NCBI RefSeq assembly: GCF_028858725.1
Contig: NC_084763.1
Location: forward strand, 6,138,001 to 6,202,000
DNA: 64,000 bases
Reading direction: 5' to 3'
Source: Colius striatus
Taxonomy: Eukaryota > Chordata > Aves > Coliiformes > Coliidae
Shown: positions 13,401-26,280 of the stretch, piece after piece
Layout: each line of letters opens with the position of its first letter
How positions within the stretch are numbered: position 1 is the first letter of the stretch
Program-made: the position numbers and the translations under genes
The notes under the pieces: model-generated
Database searches by the model: none
What the model saw: only the letters and a program-made list of their open reading frames with translations
Told to the model about the DNA's origin: nothing

Positions 13401-16400
13401 AGATGATGTAGAATTTGCATGGTATGGATTATATGGCCTGTCACTTCAAAAGTTAATCTAGATATTAGCACAGAAGGGATAAACACCCTAAAGATCTGGT
13501 TTGGCAAACTCAGTCCACGTTGATGGCACCACTATATAAAACCAATGCTGGGTGGTTTGTTATCTCTTGGCATAAGAAATAGCTCAACGACTAAATCACC
13601 TCAGATTCTGTGACACAAAGATAAGTGTCCCAAGGACATGCATCAGGCTGGAGTTCGGGTGGTGACATTTCTGTCTTTTTTTCTTGCTTTAACAAATCAC
13701 TAAGGGCAGTTTTGCACAGCTTCTGTCTGCAGCTTTGCACAGCTCCTGTCTGCAGCTTTGCACAAATTGAGGCTGAAGTCCCAAAGTGACCAATACGTTA
13801 CACCCTGTCCCTGCAAGGGAAAAATCTCGTGGTTCCCTTCATTGGTTGAAAAAGGTGTGCAGCAGATGAGTTAGGTAGAAATAAAATGTGGATTCACTGT
13901 AGTGGGATGGTTGGAGTAAATCCAGACTTTCACACCTGCAGCAAATGGATATTCTCCTGGGTAGCTGCAGTCATCGGCAAGCTGCTCTCCTGAAGCAAGG
14001 AAAGGGGTATTCCGTGCAGAAATGAGCTCTGACTTCTTGCCAGGGCAACTGGATCTGCTTGATTAGACAGAGGTGCTTTGCCCATACCCTACAGGACAGC
14101 ACAGCTGTTTTGTTGGAGACCTACACCTCTTATTTCATGCTGACCCTCGTTTGACCAAGTTGAAAGCCCCCTTATCTCCAAGTAGCATAGGATCAGGCTC
14201 TTAATCATTCGACATATCCAGAAACACAGAGTCCAGCCTTTTACTGAAATCTCTGGCTAGTGAACCACAGCTTGCTCCATCTTGAGCTCCCTGTAGCACT
14301 TTATTTCAGATCTCCTAAACTGCTCACCTCACTCAAACTTACTCAGATTCCTTTGCACTTTCTTTTTAAAAGGCTGGAAGTTTTTGCTCTTTTTTTGGTA
14401 GTTATTCTTTTTTCCCCCACGTTTGGAAATGGATTGTTTCTGAATAGCTGATTGCAGCATTGATTCCTCCCCTTCTACCATGCAGGGTGAATACAGGTAC
14501 TTTAATAACACTTTAAGACTGCATTTGTCAAGTACTAGAAACTGCTCTTTAGCTTTGTTCTGCAAAATATACATGCATTGCTTACTATTTGTTGGCCTCT
14601 GGTCAATGGAAATAATAAATGAGAGAAGTAAATCTAAGAGATGAGAGATCTTTTGGACGTGAAACCATCACTGCTAGCAATTTCAAAACCTTGCCCCATT
14701 TGTTCCAGCCCATCCAAACCCTGTCCCCCTCCTGCCATCATCAGTCCTGAGGGCGGGGAGAAGCCAAACAAATGACAGCTGCTGAGCTCTGGCTTCTGCA
14801 AAGAGTCCAAGGACAATCTGCTCCTTTCCAGACCACTTGGAGAGGGGCAGAAATACCCTTCGATTTTTTTAAGCATGCATTTTGTATTTAAAAGACCACA
14901 CACAGTCCAGAGCTTTGAAATGATACTGTGGGATTCAAAAGGATATTTTCTGGCCATAATGATTTATGGTGCTGCATCAGAGTCCTCTTTGAAGAAAGGA
15001 GGTGAAGCCAAGTGGCTTTGGCAGGAAGGGAAATGGCCATGCAACGATATGTCCAGACATCAGGTTTAAAACAAAGAAAGACACAAGCACCACCGCAGGA
15101 AGTTGCAAAGACCAGAATTACAGATGGGTTAAAAATGGGATTAGACAAATTTGTGGAGACTGGGCCCACTGGCAGCTATTAAACACAGGGATCTGGCTGC
15201 AGCCTTTGGCTTGCAAAGTTCCCCAATTCACTGATTGCCAGCAACTGCTGGTTTTATTGAACAAAGATGTGTCTACATGCCCTGTCATTGTAGCCTTTCC
15301 TCAGACAGCTGCTGCCCACCAAAGGCGACGTGCTGGTCCAGCCCTGGGTCTCAGCAGGCAGAGGAAACAATGGTTTGCCCTGCTGAGTTACCACTGACTG
15401 AAAGCAGGGAAGAGTTTTCCTCATGATGTAAAGCACCTGATATTGGTGAAGACCTTCCCCTGAGGCTACCTAGTCAGGTAGAAGGCACGTCTCCTCAAAG
15501 CCTAGCCTCCTTCTTAAGTGTTTAAAAAGGATTCTCCCTCAAAAAAATCCACTGTCCAATCTCAGCATTTTAATAACATGGCAAAGCAGAGTCATCCTGC
15601 CTTTTGAGTAGCTGGAGGGGGTTTTTTTCAAGTAAATGTTTCCTCCCTAATACCGTATGCAAGCAGACTTTAATGAAGATCCTGTAGAGCACCTGTAAGC
15701 CATCTGGAAGATGAACAGCTACATAGACACAAGCAGCCTACTCCAAAGTTATGGCAATAAGAGATAATGATCCTGGCTGCAAAGGCAGAGTGCTATTCTC
15801 AATGTCATCTTTTTAAAGCCTTCTCTCAGCCATAACTCTTCACAGCATTCTCCTCGTGTGTTTACACAGGTGTAAACCTAGGAATATATTCATTAAGGTT
15901 GGTAGCAGAGATTTTTTCTCCTCTCACAAGCAGTAAAGTGGCATTTTATCAAATAGATGGCAGGGTCACTTTCTTAGCTAGTAAAGATGTAGAAGGCCCT
16001 CTATGAACTCTGTGAGACTGTGCTTTGGCCCAGCACTAAGTGTCACCACCGAGGACAATGGCAGTGGTCACACACGCTCCGAATCAGCACGTTAGTGTGG
16101 TGCCAGTGGCAGACAGCTGGAGCATGGCCAGCCCTCTTATTCACCCCCTCCTGGATTGGTACAGCTTGTACCCAACTGTAAAAAACACCAGGCACTGCCT
16201 CCCTCCCTGTGAGGCACCAAAGCCTTAGGAGAGGTGAGGTGTGCAGAGGAAAATAATGATGTGATGACTAGCAGAGGCACTGGGGACTCGAGGGATGTGG
16301 GTGCTGCGTGACACCAGGCAGCTCAGCCCAGGTTCTGCACACCTCCCTACACCCCAGCAGCAGGAGCAATCCTGCAACTGGTTTTTAATTAAACTGTGCT

Positions 16401-18679
16401 GAACTGTGAGCTTTTGCTATAGCAGGTCTGGCTGAGTTACCATGCTCAAGGCTCTGCTCAAAAGTCACCTCGACATTAAAAATGACTGGGAAAATGCATC
16501 TAGAATTCATTTTAGTGTGCATATTTTCCTCTCTACCTCTCCCATCCTTTCCCATTTCTCCTCTCTCTTTTTAAGTCTGTGCAGCCTGTAAAAGGCTGGT
16601 CAAGGCCTTTGACTTCTGGTTCCTGTGCTGTAGGTCTTACATTCAAAGCCCCAGGTGGTAGCAGCAGCAGGAGTAGAGACAGATGTCCTCTTCAAATTTT
16701 ATAGGGTTTTAAAATAGATGTTGAACCATCTACAGATGGGATTACAGTCTTTTTATTGCAGTCCAAAGGACATCTCAAAACCAAGAAATAGCTGAACGGG
16801 GAGGGGAATGACTTCTATTTAAATGAAGCAAAGCTTTAAATAAATGATGGTTTCCCAAGGAGATGAGACTTGCAGAATGATTCCTTAAACAGCATTCAGA
16901 CTACCTGGTCAGATTCAGCCAGGCTTGCCAGATGGGCAGACACCTCAGACTCCTGTGAGCTTTGAGGCATACAGGAGAGTAAAAAAGCCCCCCATTAGGT
17001 CATCCAATGTGCTGATAACTATCTCTGCTGTCCCTACTTCTCCAGCCTCCCCATTCAAGTTGGGATGTGAGTGGGGTGGAAGAAGAATGAAGCAGTGTGG
17101 CTCCTGGGAGGATGCTGAAGTGAGGCTTTAGCAGGCTTTTGGGGAATCAGCTACAGATTCTGTTGCCATTTAGAGAGCACCAGGCCCAATTGTGTTTGTC
17201 AGGAAGCCAGAAGCACTGTGCTGGTGCTTTTCTCTTTTTTTAAGATAACAACAATGCCAGGAAGAGCTCATAGGGCTGTCAGAAGGCGGCTGCCACAAAG
17301 GCCCGGAATGATCCCCAGTCTCATAAAATCCATCCCAATGGGAGCAAGTAGGACTCATCTCACTATTCACATTGCAATGCAGAAGCCTGCTGCTAAGCTG
17401 GTCATTCTTGTCTTAATTTATACAAAAAGGGGAAGAACAACACAGAAGGGGAAGATCCAAGACTATGTTATGTTTATGCTGACTGCAACAAAAGCCTAGA
17501 GTCACTGCTGCAGGAATCTGGGATGGAGAAAACCTTCTTCAGGTGGATAAGTCCCATACAACAGTACCTCTAAGCTCTTTTTGCTTGAGTATACCATCCA
17601 GAAAGAAATCACCCTCCCCCAAGTAGGTATTGCAAGCAGAGAGGGGATTCCAAGCCCCAGGTCAACTCACTCAAAGCACTGTACCCTAAATACAGAGAAG
17701 TACCCTTCTGTGTTAGCTCCTTTAGCTAACTCTCTCTCCAGCCCCAACCTTCAGCTATGGAGGAGGCATGGGAGCAAGAGAGTAAACACACAACCAGTCT
17801 GCAACTGAAAGTGTAAGGGAGGGACCAAATTGCAGTTGGTACAGAAGGAGCTCCCAGCTACACTCTGGCCACCCGCCAGCTGCAGCGAGCCGTGCAGCAG
17901 TGTGTCTGGCCAGCAACACTGCAGCCCCAGAGATCTAATTTCCAGAGGCTGCAAATAATGAGGACTACTTCAAAGGAAAAAAAGAATCCTATTAAAAACT
18001 TTTCTTTTTAAAAGGATATCCACAGTCATCCCATTTGACAACTTCGACCGTGGGGTAAAGGTAAGAGGCAGTTCTTTGCCCAGGCAACCCTTGGCAGCAG
18101 CTGCAGTGTGGTAGACGCTGCCATTTCTAACCCCCATGTCAGTAAATCCCCCGCAGGCTCTTTCTGAACTGCCTCTGTCTGTGACTCCTGCACAGCACAA
18201 GCAGATACACCAGACCTCAACTGAGCCATTTCTTGGTCTGCTGCAGGACCCAAAGGGCTCTGGGGAGATGCACCAGATGAAGGAAAGCCTGTGCACTGAT
18301 GGTCTCATGGCACTACAACTGAAACAGCCCTCTGCTCCTCCTGAACACAACTCCTACATGCCTGGCTTTAATGGCATGGCACACATCTTTTTCATGAAGA
18401 TGGTCCCTGACCTTGAAGCCAGAGCTCTTCCAGACTTGGACCTCTACACAGATTTGCAGGGACATGAACTGTGGGACCTTGCTAACCTTCCCTGCAGATT
18501 CAACGGAGATGGTGAGCAACACACCGAGCCAGCTGCCAGACCCCATCCCTCTGAGCGCTCAACAGACACAACCCCAGAGAAACCTCCAGCTGAAAACACA
18601 CAAGGAGAGGGATAAGCATGCCACAGATACCCCTTTTTTTTCCCCCTTACCATGCTTTTCTGACCTCTGTACATGACAC
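7427..18679. other. Long gene-free, CR1-free stretch
   Basis: About 11 kb without a recognisable exon or CR1 copy. The longest frame, at 7,956-8,516 plus (186 codons), has no recognisable domain and the irregular composition of chance ORFs. Another at 18,136-18,615 (159 codons) is likewise unrecognised. The sequence is intergenic or deep intronic; which cannot be decided here. Confidence 0.55.
13711..13763 (+). repeat. 23-bp tandem duplication
   Basis: The motif TTTGCACAGC-TCTGTCTGCAGC recurs with a 23-bp period: TTTGCAC begins at 13,711, 13,734 and 13,757. There are two full units, differing by one base, plus a partial third. This is a simple local duplication. Confidence 0.85.
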
Positions 18680-19240
18680 GTACAGCTAATCATGATTGCT
18701 CCCCCTGCTACTCAGCAATTTGCATCCTTTTGGTAATTATCCATCCCCTGCACGGCGTAGATAATTCAGTGGGCCTGCTGGCACCGTTCAGCAGCCGTGT
18801 CCCCAGGTTACAAAGTGAAGTGCTGAGTGGAAAATCTTAATGACTGGAGGCTGGCGAAATCTTAAATGGATGGCAATATATGGTGAAGTCCCTTAAATAA
18901 TGTGAAATGCCCTTTTGGCTAGAAAGGGCTGGCTGAAGCTGTGGTTGATAAGTTGTTAAATTACATCCCATGGCTGGCTGCTTGTCTTGGGAACGCACCG
19001 AATGATAAGTGCGCAAATTACCGTTCCTGCACGGAGGGAAACTATTTCCAGCAGAGATGATTTGATAAAAGAGAAGTTATTTATCATGATTAAAAACGGT
19101 ACATTTGTACTTCTCCACGTTGAACAGATCCTGAACTGGCAATCATCTTCTGAAAAGGTACCTGAGCCCGATTTAAAGGGCTTTAGGACTGTTTTAATCG
19201 ATGGGTTTTTCTCTCATGGACAAGGAAGATTTTAATACCT
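18680..19240. promoter_or_regulatory. Candidate conserved noncoding element
   Basis: Repeat-free block with clustered homeodomain-type motifs. These include the palindrome AATCATGATT (18,688-18,697), TAATTA (18,734-18,739), GATAATTCAG and several AAT/ATTA cores in AT-rich DNA punctuated by CpG. No reading frame is persuasive. The texture resembles vertebrate developmental enhancers, but conservation cannot be tested from one sequence, so this is inference. Confidence 0.3.
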
Positions 19241-22200
19241 AAATTGCTGTGTTTCTCAGAATTATTTCCCCTTTCATTGCAGGCAGCTTGATTGCATTTT
19301 TCTTCTACATCCTTTTGTCATATTTGACTCTTCCTAAAAAGAAACTCAGAGAAACACTCTCTCACAAACAAGGAGGAAACAGGCTGCTACATGTCATGGT
19401 AATGGAGAGCTTTCTCTTCTCCACCATCAGTTTGGGCCCTGCAGAGATGGACAAGGCTTAAATTAATTTTCAGTGATTGGCTGCTCAGTGGTGGAAGGGA
19501 TTAGGTGGCAGAATCAGTTTTGGTGCAAGAGAGATTTCAGTTAGCTTTAACTGCCACAGCTGGCACCTAACCCTTAGCCACTGCCTGGTGGCCCTTTGAA
19601 CCTCTCAGGAGACAACTCAAATGAACTTGATATGAGCTCATATGAGCTATCCCATGAAATGTGATTTTACCATACAGCTCTACAGGGTACTAAAGCCATG
19701 CTGGGTAAGGTGAAGCTGGCACTATCCAACTTTAATAAATAAATGGTGTTATTCTCCATTACTGTTGCAGGATCCCTTATCTCTGGACAGTTAAATGAAG
19801 CAGATAGATGGGACTACCTAGAGAATGCCCTGAGTGCCACAGGGAGCTGACAAGCACCATTATACGTTAGCCCCTGTACGGGGAAGAGTCCAATTAATAG
19901 TCTCAAACCATTACTTTTCCCATCCCTTTCTTCTTCCTTGCAACAGCATGCAAATCCCACTTCATAACATTAAGCTTTACAGTTCACTAAGGTGGACAGG
20001 CCAAAAGACAGGAATAAATGCTAAGGCTTTGGTGATACTCTCTCACTTGAGTATGTGAAATACAGTTTGCTGAACTAAAGCTTCTTTCCAGTATTTCTGA
20101 AGGTCTGAGCAAGGTATCGTTGGCATTTTGACATTAACTTACAAGCCTGATGTTGCCTTTTAGAACAGTAGTAGCTGGTTTAGGTTTGATTATCAAATCA
20201 CCTAATCTAACTTTCCATCTAATGTGGTCCAAAGGCTAATAGAGTGACTTGTTTACCCTCCTGCAATTGAACCAAGCTCATCTGCATCTGACTACAGTGC
20301 CCCTTTCAACACAGTCCTAGCCTTGACCTGAGGTGTTCCAGGGAGACAATTCAGCACCAGTGTAGGCATTTCAAACGGAAGTATCTTTGAAAATGGTGGA
20401 AGAAATTCCATTCATAACTATACTGTGACAATACTGCAGTACTTTAAGCACCAGTGCTTTCCAAAGCCCTGCCAACACCACCACTGAAGGGAAGAAAACA
20501 TCACCTTGCACTGACACGACTCCTTCTGATGAAATCCACATCCAAGGACTGGGTAAAGTTTTTCTCCTTTTATATTGCAGGAGTTGAAATGCTATTATAG
20601 AGCACTCCTTCCAATACTTTTTTCCTTCCTTTCCTTCTCTGATTATTTATTTATTTGTATTTCAATAAAATTCTATGCCCTCCACATTCTTTGAGATTTT
20701 ATGATGCTCGGAACAGGTAAAGCCCCAATAACAGTTTATTCACAAGGAATGTGTTCCACAGGACCAGCTTGAAAGAAGAGAGCTGGAATTAAAGATTAAT
20801 TGAAGAACCAAAACATTGTTCTTTAAATCTGCATGCTTGCCAGCCAAGCAAGCACAAGGCACCAGCAGGATTTCATAACTAGATTCTCCCAGAGGTCCTC
20901 ATGCTCCCCTGACAGGACACAGCATGGAATAATTTTCTTTAGCTGCACCTCAGTATCAAACTGAGCTTCACCAAGCCTCAACAGAGTTGTGTCTTCTCAA
21001 ACCCAGGACAAATTTGGCCAAGAACCTTCAGTGACAGCAGCACATAGATAGCCCTGAGCAAAACTCAGTCTTGTCAAAATGTCTGTTTTCCATCTCCATG
21101 AAAAAAACACGTCCCAGTGTATAATCACACAACTGTCAGGATGTGGATCTCCTTTAGCATGCAATTCATCAGAGACTTCCTTCTGTCCTGACCTCTTTTA
21201 TTTGCAGGGAAACACCAGAGCTCTCAAGCTCACCCCTGGCACACCTGGGGCTTGTGCAGGAGCAGGACCTTGTCACCGAGAGCCTTCTGTGCCTCACAGA
21301 CCAAAGGACAAAGCAGTACCTGGACCCTCACTACCCTTACTGACATCACTGGGAAAGGGGCCAGATGCTAAGAGCAGAAATTGCCAAAGGGACATTTTTG
21401 GTGACTTCTCTGCTTTCCTGAAGTCCAAATGCTTTAAGGCAAATTACTTTTCATGAGAGAGGAAATACTGCATTGCTGCTACAGATGAGATTAACTCTGG
21501 GTGTGCAACAAAGATCGTTGTGTAGCGGTGAGTGAAAAAAAGTGAGTGAGCTCATCCATTCACTATTCAGGATAGGAGGAAATTCTATATTGCCTAAAAT
21601 CAGATGTGGAGCAGCACCACTTCAGCTATGGAAGGAAAACCCAGGGTCATCCACAGCTCTGGACAGGAGTCAGTAACCCAATAACCCAGCTGTCCTGTGC
21701 CTAAGCAGGGCACCTCCTCATCCATCACCATCACCATGTTGGACACAAAGAATGAAAAGAGCAAAACTCAGAAGCTGCTCCAAAATCAAAATGACCCTCT
21801 TCCAACTGACTTCATTAACCAGTACTTTATCAGAGCCTGTATTCCTTACAAAGGCATGGCAGTCTTGGAAATACTCAAATTACTCCAGCTGTCTAATTTC
21901 CAACAGCACTTGGGAAATCTGCCCAGGTCTACTTGTTTAATTTGAGGTGCACTCAGAGGAGTGGGCTTGGTTCAAAGCACATGCTTAAAATAACACATAT
22001 GAATAATTGGTTTGCTAATGTGAAGTCTTAAAAGTTGAAAAGGTCCTTTTATGAACTCAGGGAGGAGATATGATTCTGAATTCCAAAGGCATCACTAAAT
22101 GTACTTGCTGTCAGGTGTTTATGTACGGTGAATATATATGCAGCAGATAACCTAAAACTGCACTGACTCAACTGCACACCATGAGTAATCGTTTCACTGC

Positions 22201-24037
22201 TCATGCACTAACAAAAAATCCCATGCTCCATTTATGTTTCTGCTCCCCTGTGACTCCCTTGTAGTAACCCAGGGCAGTGATGGAAATCAAGCTTATACTC
22301 ACCCCAGTTTGCCAATATTCCCTTTTCAAGACCTCAGAGTAACAGAGGAAGCTCTTAGTGGCACTCTGCATTAGCAGTTCTGCCCCCACGGGGGATGAAA
22401 TGAATTTTCATCATCTTGGCTCACACAGATGGAGAGCAAGGGCCTTGATCTCTGCCCAGGCGTCTGCAGTGCTACCTACAGCAGAGGGAATGCTGCAAAG
22501 CCAGAAGCACCACGTATGCAACACTACACCTTAAAATGGATTAAGAAAGGCCAAATTGCATCAAAACAAGGGTTTGCGCCTAGGTCTGTAGCCTCTCTCT
22601 GACAGTGGTCAGAAGCAAATGTTTACAAAGAACAGAAATAGGGTTTGTGTACACAGATCTTTCCCTGATATGCCCTCTCAGCTTCTGCCTGTCAGAAGTT
22701 TAGGCACTCTGGGTCCCAGGCCGTATTTTAGTTACCAAGTAGAACCATTCTCTCCATTTCTACCCAAAACTTGGCTAAAACCATTTACACTTAACAGCTG
22801 ACACAAAAATCTGTGCCTGTAGCTGCATTAGCCATTTCTATCATCAGCAAGTTACCAGCATGCAAAACTGAGGACTTGTTCCACCATTTGAAGGAATCCC
22901 AGAGGACCAATTTTACAGGCTGATGTAGCCGGTCAAGGATGAGCCAAAGGAAAGATGCTTCTTACTTATCCTGTCCATTTGTTACCTCTCCGATCTGACA
23001 ATGAACCTTTGCTGAGCAGCCACATTCTCATGCTGATGCCCACGTTCCTCTGTGCCCTTCCATTCCCCTACAGCATTTGGTGTCAGCTGGCAGGGTCCTG
23101 AGAGTAAAGAACAATGTAGTTGTACTCTGAGGGGTCTAACAAGCTCCTGGTAGCTGGAAAATATAATTACTGATAGTTCTATTTAGTCTATGCTATTAAA
23201 GCATGAGCAGCTGGCTAAAACTCACCCATATTCTGCTAGGCAATTTACTTGAGATGGTTGACAACCAGTATGTAAATGACAAAGTTACTTTGTTGTAGAG
23301 GAAAAGCATGTGGGTACTAAAGATATTGATGAACTTGACTATAAGGGGATTATCACAATGCTCTAAGCAGAGACTAATTTCCCAGTAGAAAAACCCCTTT
23401 GAAATACAAGACAAAATGTCAATCCATTTACTGGTTAGACATATTTCAAACATTTCGCTTATTTTTCTCCCTGCTACCAACACTTAGCCTTCAAATGACA
23501 CAGAACTAAGAGGAATGTCTGACATTTGAACACTGTATAACTTTCAGACAATCCAGATCTCAAGATTTGGAAATTTGAGATCTTGGTGGGAAGGTAGAAG
23601 GTTTGTACACTTCTACAGTGTATCCCAATTCCCTCCAGAGCCTAAAAACACAAACAAACTGTTTTTCTTTGGAGATGTCTGCTTCGAGGCAGGAGGATTC
23701 CTCCCATGGGTGGGTGGAGTAACCTAGGACCTTCCAGCTATACCCTGAGGGTCTCTTCCAGCCCGATGCAAAATCTCCTTCAATATTTGTGTGACAGAGA
23801 GAACATTCAGCCTGAAAACCATATTGGAGAGACCCCCATTAGTTTCAGTTGAAATATAATGGCCAAAAGATAAAAGAACAGAAAACTGGAAGGAAGCTGT
23901 GGAGAAGCCCTGGTGCATACTGTAAATATACAGAATTTAGAGGGACTACCTCTTCTTTGGGCAAATGGCAGCCCACCCTTGGCAATCTGTAGGTGGATTA
24001 ACCAAGCCATGGAGTTGGGATCTGTTAGGGTACATGA

Positions 24038-24092
24038 GCCTAGTGCCATGCTGTGGCACTAGGCCACACATGTGTGGCACAAGACCACACTC
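24038..24092. repeat. Hairpin and palindrome cluster
   Basis: GCCTAGTGCCA (24,038-24,048) is followed after a 5-base loop by its exact reverse complement TGGCACTAGGC (24,054-24,064). Overlapping it is a perfect 16-bp palindrome, GCCACACATGTGTGGC (24,063-24,078). A further GTGTGG...CCACAC pair continues to 24,091. These are alternative stem-loops built from a repeated GTGGCAC/CCACAC word. The function is unknown; it could extrude as a cruciform or be a remnant of a small transposon terminus. Confidence 0.8.
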
Positions 24093-24791
24093 TTGCCACG
24101 TAGATTTGGCTCTGCCCTTCCTGAAACCCCGCTGATGGGCAAAGGAAATTTCAGAGTTTGGGGCCAAAGAGAGCTCATGGCTCTGTCATATCTGACTGCA
24201 ATCTCTGCCTGAGATGAAATACACCTGGGACAAAGTTCCTGGTTTTAGGACTGGTTCTGTGTTTCAGCAAGTGATTGTTTAACTTAAATAAGTCCAGGAG
24301 CAGGACCCGTGGTACCATGCTCTATGATGGTTGGCCCAGCCACTGGTGAGCAGAAGCCAGATGTCCAGGGGATGATGACAACTGAGAGCCAGAAGCTTCA
24401 GGGAAGGGGCTGAAATGGCTCAAGAAAGGTTGAGCTGAGGAAAGTCTGACCAGGTGGGGTTTAATAGCACTTTAAGGGGCTACTCCAAAATGAAATAAAG
24501 TCACAGGGAATATTTCCACAAGTCTTTGGGTTAGGGTTCAAGAGCCATTTCAGGAAAATTCATCAGCACATGATAAATCCAATTGAAGACCATGACATTT
24601 AATCGCATCCTTAACTCTGACCTCATCCCTACGGGCATACGTGTACCGGAGGCAAACTGCAGCACTCCCATTCACTTCTACTTTTCAGACTTCCTGACTT
24701 TCTGGTCAGGTCCTTACCTGTCTAGGATCGCCTGCCCTGGCTGGAGTAAAACACAGGTTCCCTGTCTAGGCACAAATCTAGTACTGAAAAC

Positions 24792-24837
24792 AAAAGAAAG
24801 GGGGGAAAAAAGAAGAGGAGGAGAGGGAAGAAGGAAA
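24792..24837 (+). repeat. 46-nt pure purine run
   Basis: Uninterrupted A/G tract with GGGGGG and repeated GAGGAG/GGAAGAAGG words. Such mirror-like polypurine tracts are low-complexity sequence and can adopt triplex structures. It carries no gene. Confidence 0.9.
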
Positions 24838-24960
24838 TGATTTCAAGCCATTTTCATATCCAGACCTTCAAACAATGCAATTTCACAGCCAATTGCCTGT
24901 TGTGGTTTTGGTTTTGCCAACAAAAGCAGCGATATGATTTTTAAAGCCATTTAAAAGGTC

Positions 24961-26280
24961 CCAGTGAGGCAAAACTCAGACTCCCAGGAGTGTCTGCCGT
25001 CCCGGAGGACCGGACCCGCCAGCGGAGCAGGTGGCGTGTGGGTCACCCGCGCCTGTGTGACAAACTGTGATAATTGGATTGTTTGGGGAGCGGGGGAGGG
25101 ATGCGACCACTGTGTACCAACCTCAGAAGGGAATTAAAAGCGAGCCTGCATGCCAGCTAATAGAGCTCTGTAAAAATGCAAAGTGGCTAATGATAAGCAA
25201 AGGAAGTTCCATTAAGCCCTGTGCCTGGCACAGAGGGGCATCCTTCACCCCGCGAAGGATATTTGCTGCGAACGGCCAGGCGGCAGAAACAGGTGCAGAA
25301 ATAAAAGCAAACCAACGGGGCTCGTTTTAAACTCCCCAATCTGCAATGTTAATGAACGTGAGGACTGGGGAGAGCCAAAGAGACTCAAGTGGGCAGAGCG
25401 TTATTTTTGTGTAGCCATTAAAGTCACAGGCACGCTCAAAACCAAAGGAAACTTGGGGAAATGGCTTGCCTAGTGCTGGCTGTCCATTAGCCCTGTGCAG
25501 CAGCAAGCTGTACCGAGAGCTTGCCAAGGTTATTCGGGGTGGGGTGGGATGGGATAGAGGGAAGGAGCACAGGGAAAAAGTTCCCCTCAGCCCCAAGCAC
25601 TTGTCAAGCTGCGATGCGGTCAGTGGGGAAAGGAACTCTCGTCGGGCCGATAATGAGCCGTCCTCATTATAAGATTAGATGCTGGAGTGAACAACACCCT
25701 CTTAATAATGCACACATCACTATGACAACCACGGAGTTTGATACCCGAGGACAACTTTATTGTGCTTGTGAAATTTCCTTATTTTAAACCCACTATTTAT
25801 AGTTATCAGACATCGATTCGCCATACCCTCCTCCCCGTCTCTTCGCCTTCCTTGTTTCCAAGGCAGGATTGGCCAAAGCGTTTATGTGCCGCTCCTAAGG
25901 TTAGCAAACTGCTGTCAAGTATCAGCACCAGCGTCTGCTGACATAATTATCCTGGTAGCCCATACATAATTAGTAAAGCTAAGCCCAAGCTATATTAATA
26001 CCAGGATTAATTACGGTGGAAGCATAAACAAGGATATTAACGCTATGAAAGTAGCAGTACGGATATTCCACAGCCCATATGCTTGTCTGTAGGACCACTA
26101 GGGATTGTGTTGAATCGGGAGCTGTGCGGTGCCCTGACTGTAATGAGAAATGAGAAAACTGCTGAAAAATTGATGCCGCCTGCAGATTGCACAATCCGCT
26201 GAACAGCAGGGGGTCGGCTTCTTACATCTCCCACTCTCGGTACAATATGCTAATTTCTGCATGCATACGAGTGTAAAAGG
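24961..26280. promoter_or_regulatory. Candidate developmental enhancer block
   Basis: About 1.3 kb free of recognisable repeats and unusually rich in both CpG and homeodomain cores. TAATTA occurs at 25,944-25,949 and 25,967-25,972. GGATTAATTA at 26,004-26,013 fuses an OTX/PITX-type GGATTA with TAATTA. Further TTAATAAT, TGATAATTGG and ATTATAAG words occur at 25.06 and 25.66-25.72 kb. The left edge (24.99-25.03 kb) is a small CpG cluster. No reading frame explains the composition. Retained CpG in AT-rich DNA is typical of deeply conserved vertebrate noncoding elements. Conservation is inferred, not shown. Confidence 0.42.

Larger units (their letters stand above)
19241..24960. other. Intergenic sequence, no gene recognised
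   Basis: Short random frames only. A 14-bp perfect palindrome, ATATGAGCTCATAT, lies at 19,630-19,643. The hairpin cluster at 24,038 and the purine run at 24,792 are listed separately. No confident transposon boundary was found. Confidence 0.55.

Noticed and set aside
18136..18615. 159-codon plus-strand reading frame
   Set aside because: Opposite-strand frames of 76-77 codons overlap it. The peptide has no recognisable motif and the composition simply follows a GC-richer patch.
23690..23775. GGTGGAGTAACC...GGGTCTCTTCCAGCCC resembling a CR1 3' end
   Set aside because: Only scattered words match and the spacing is wrong. Too weak to call.
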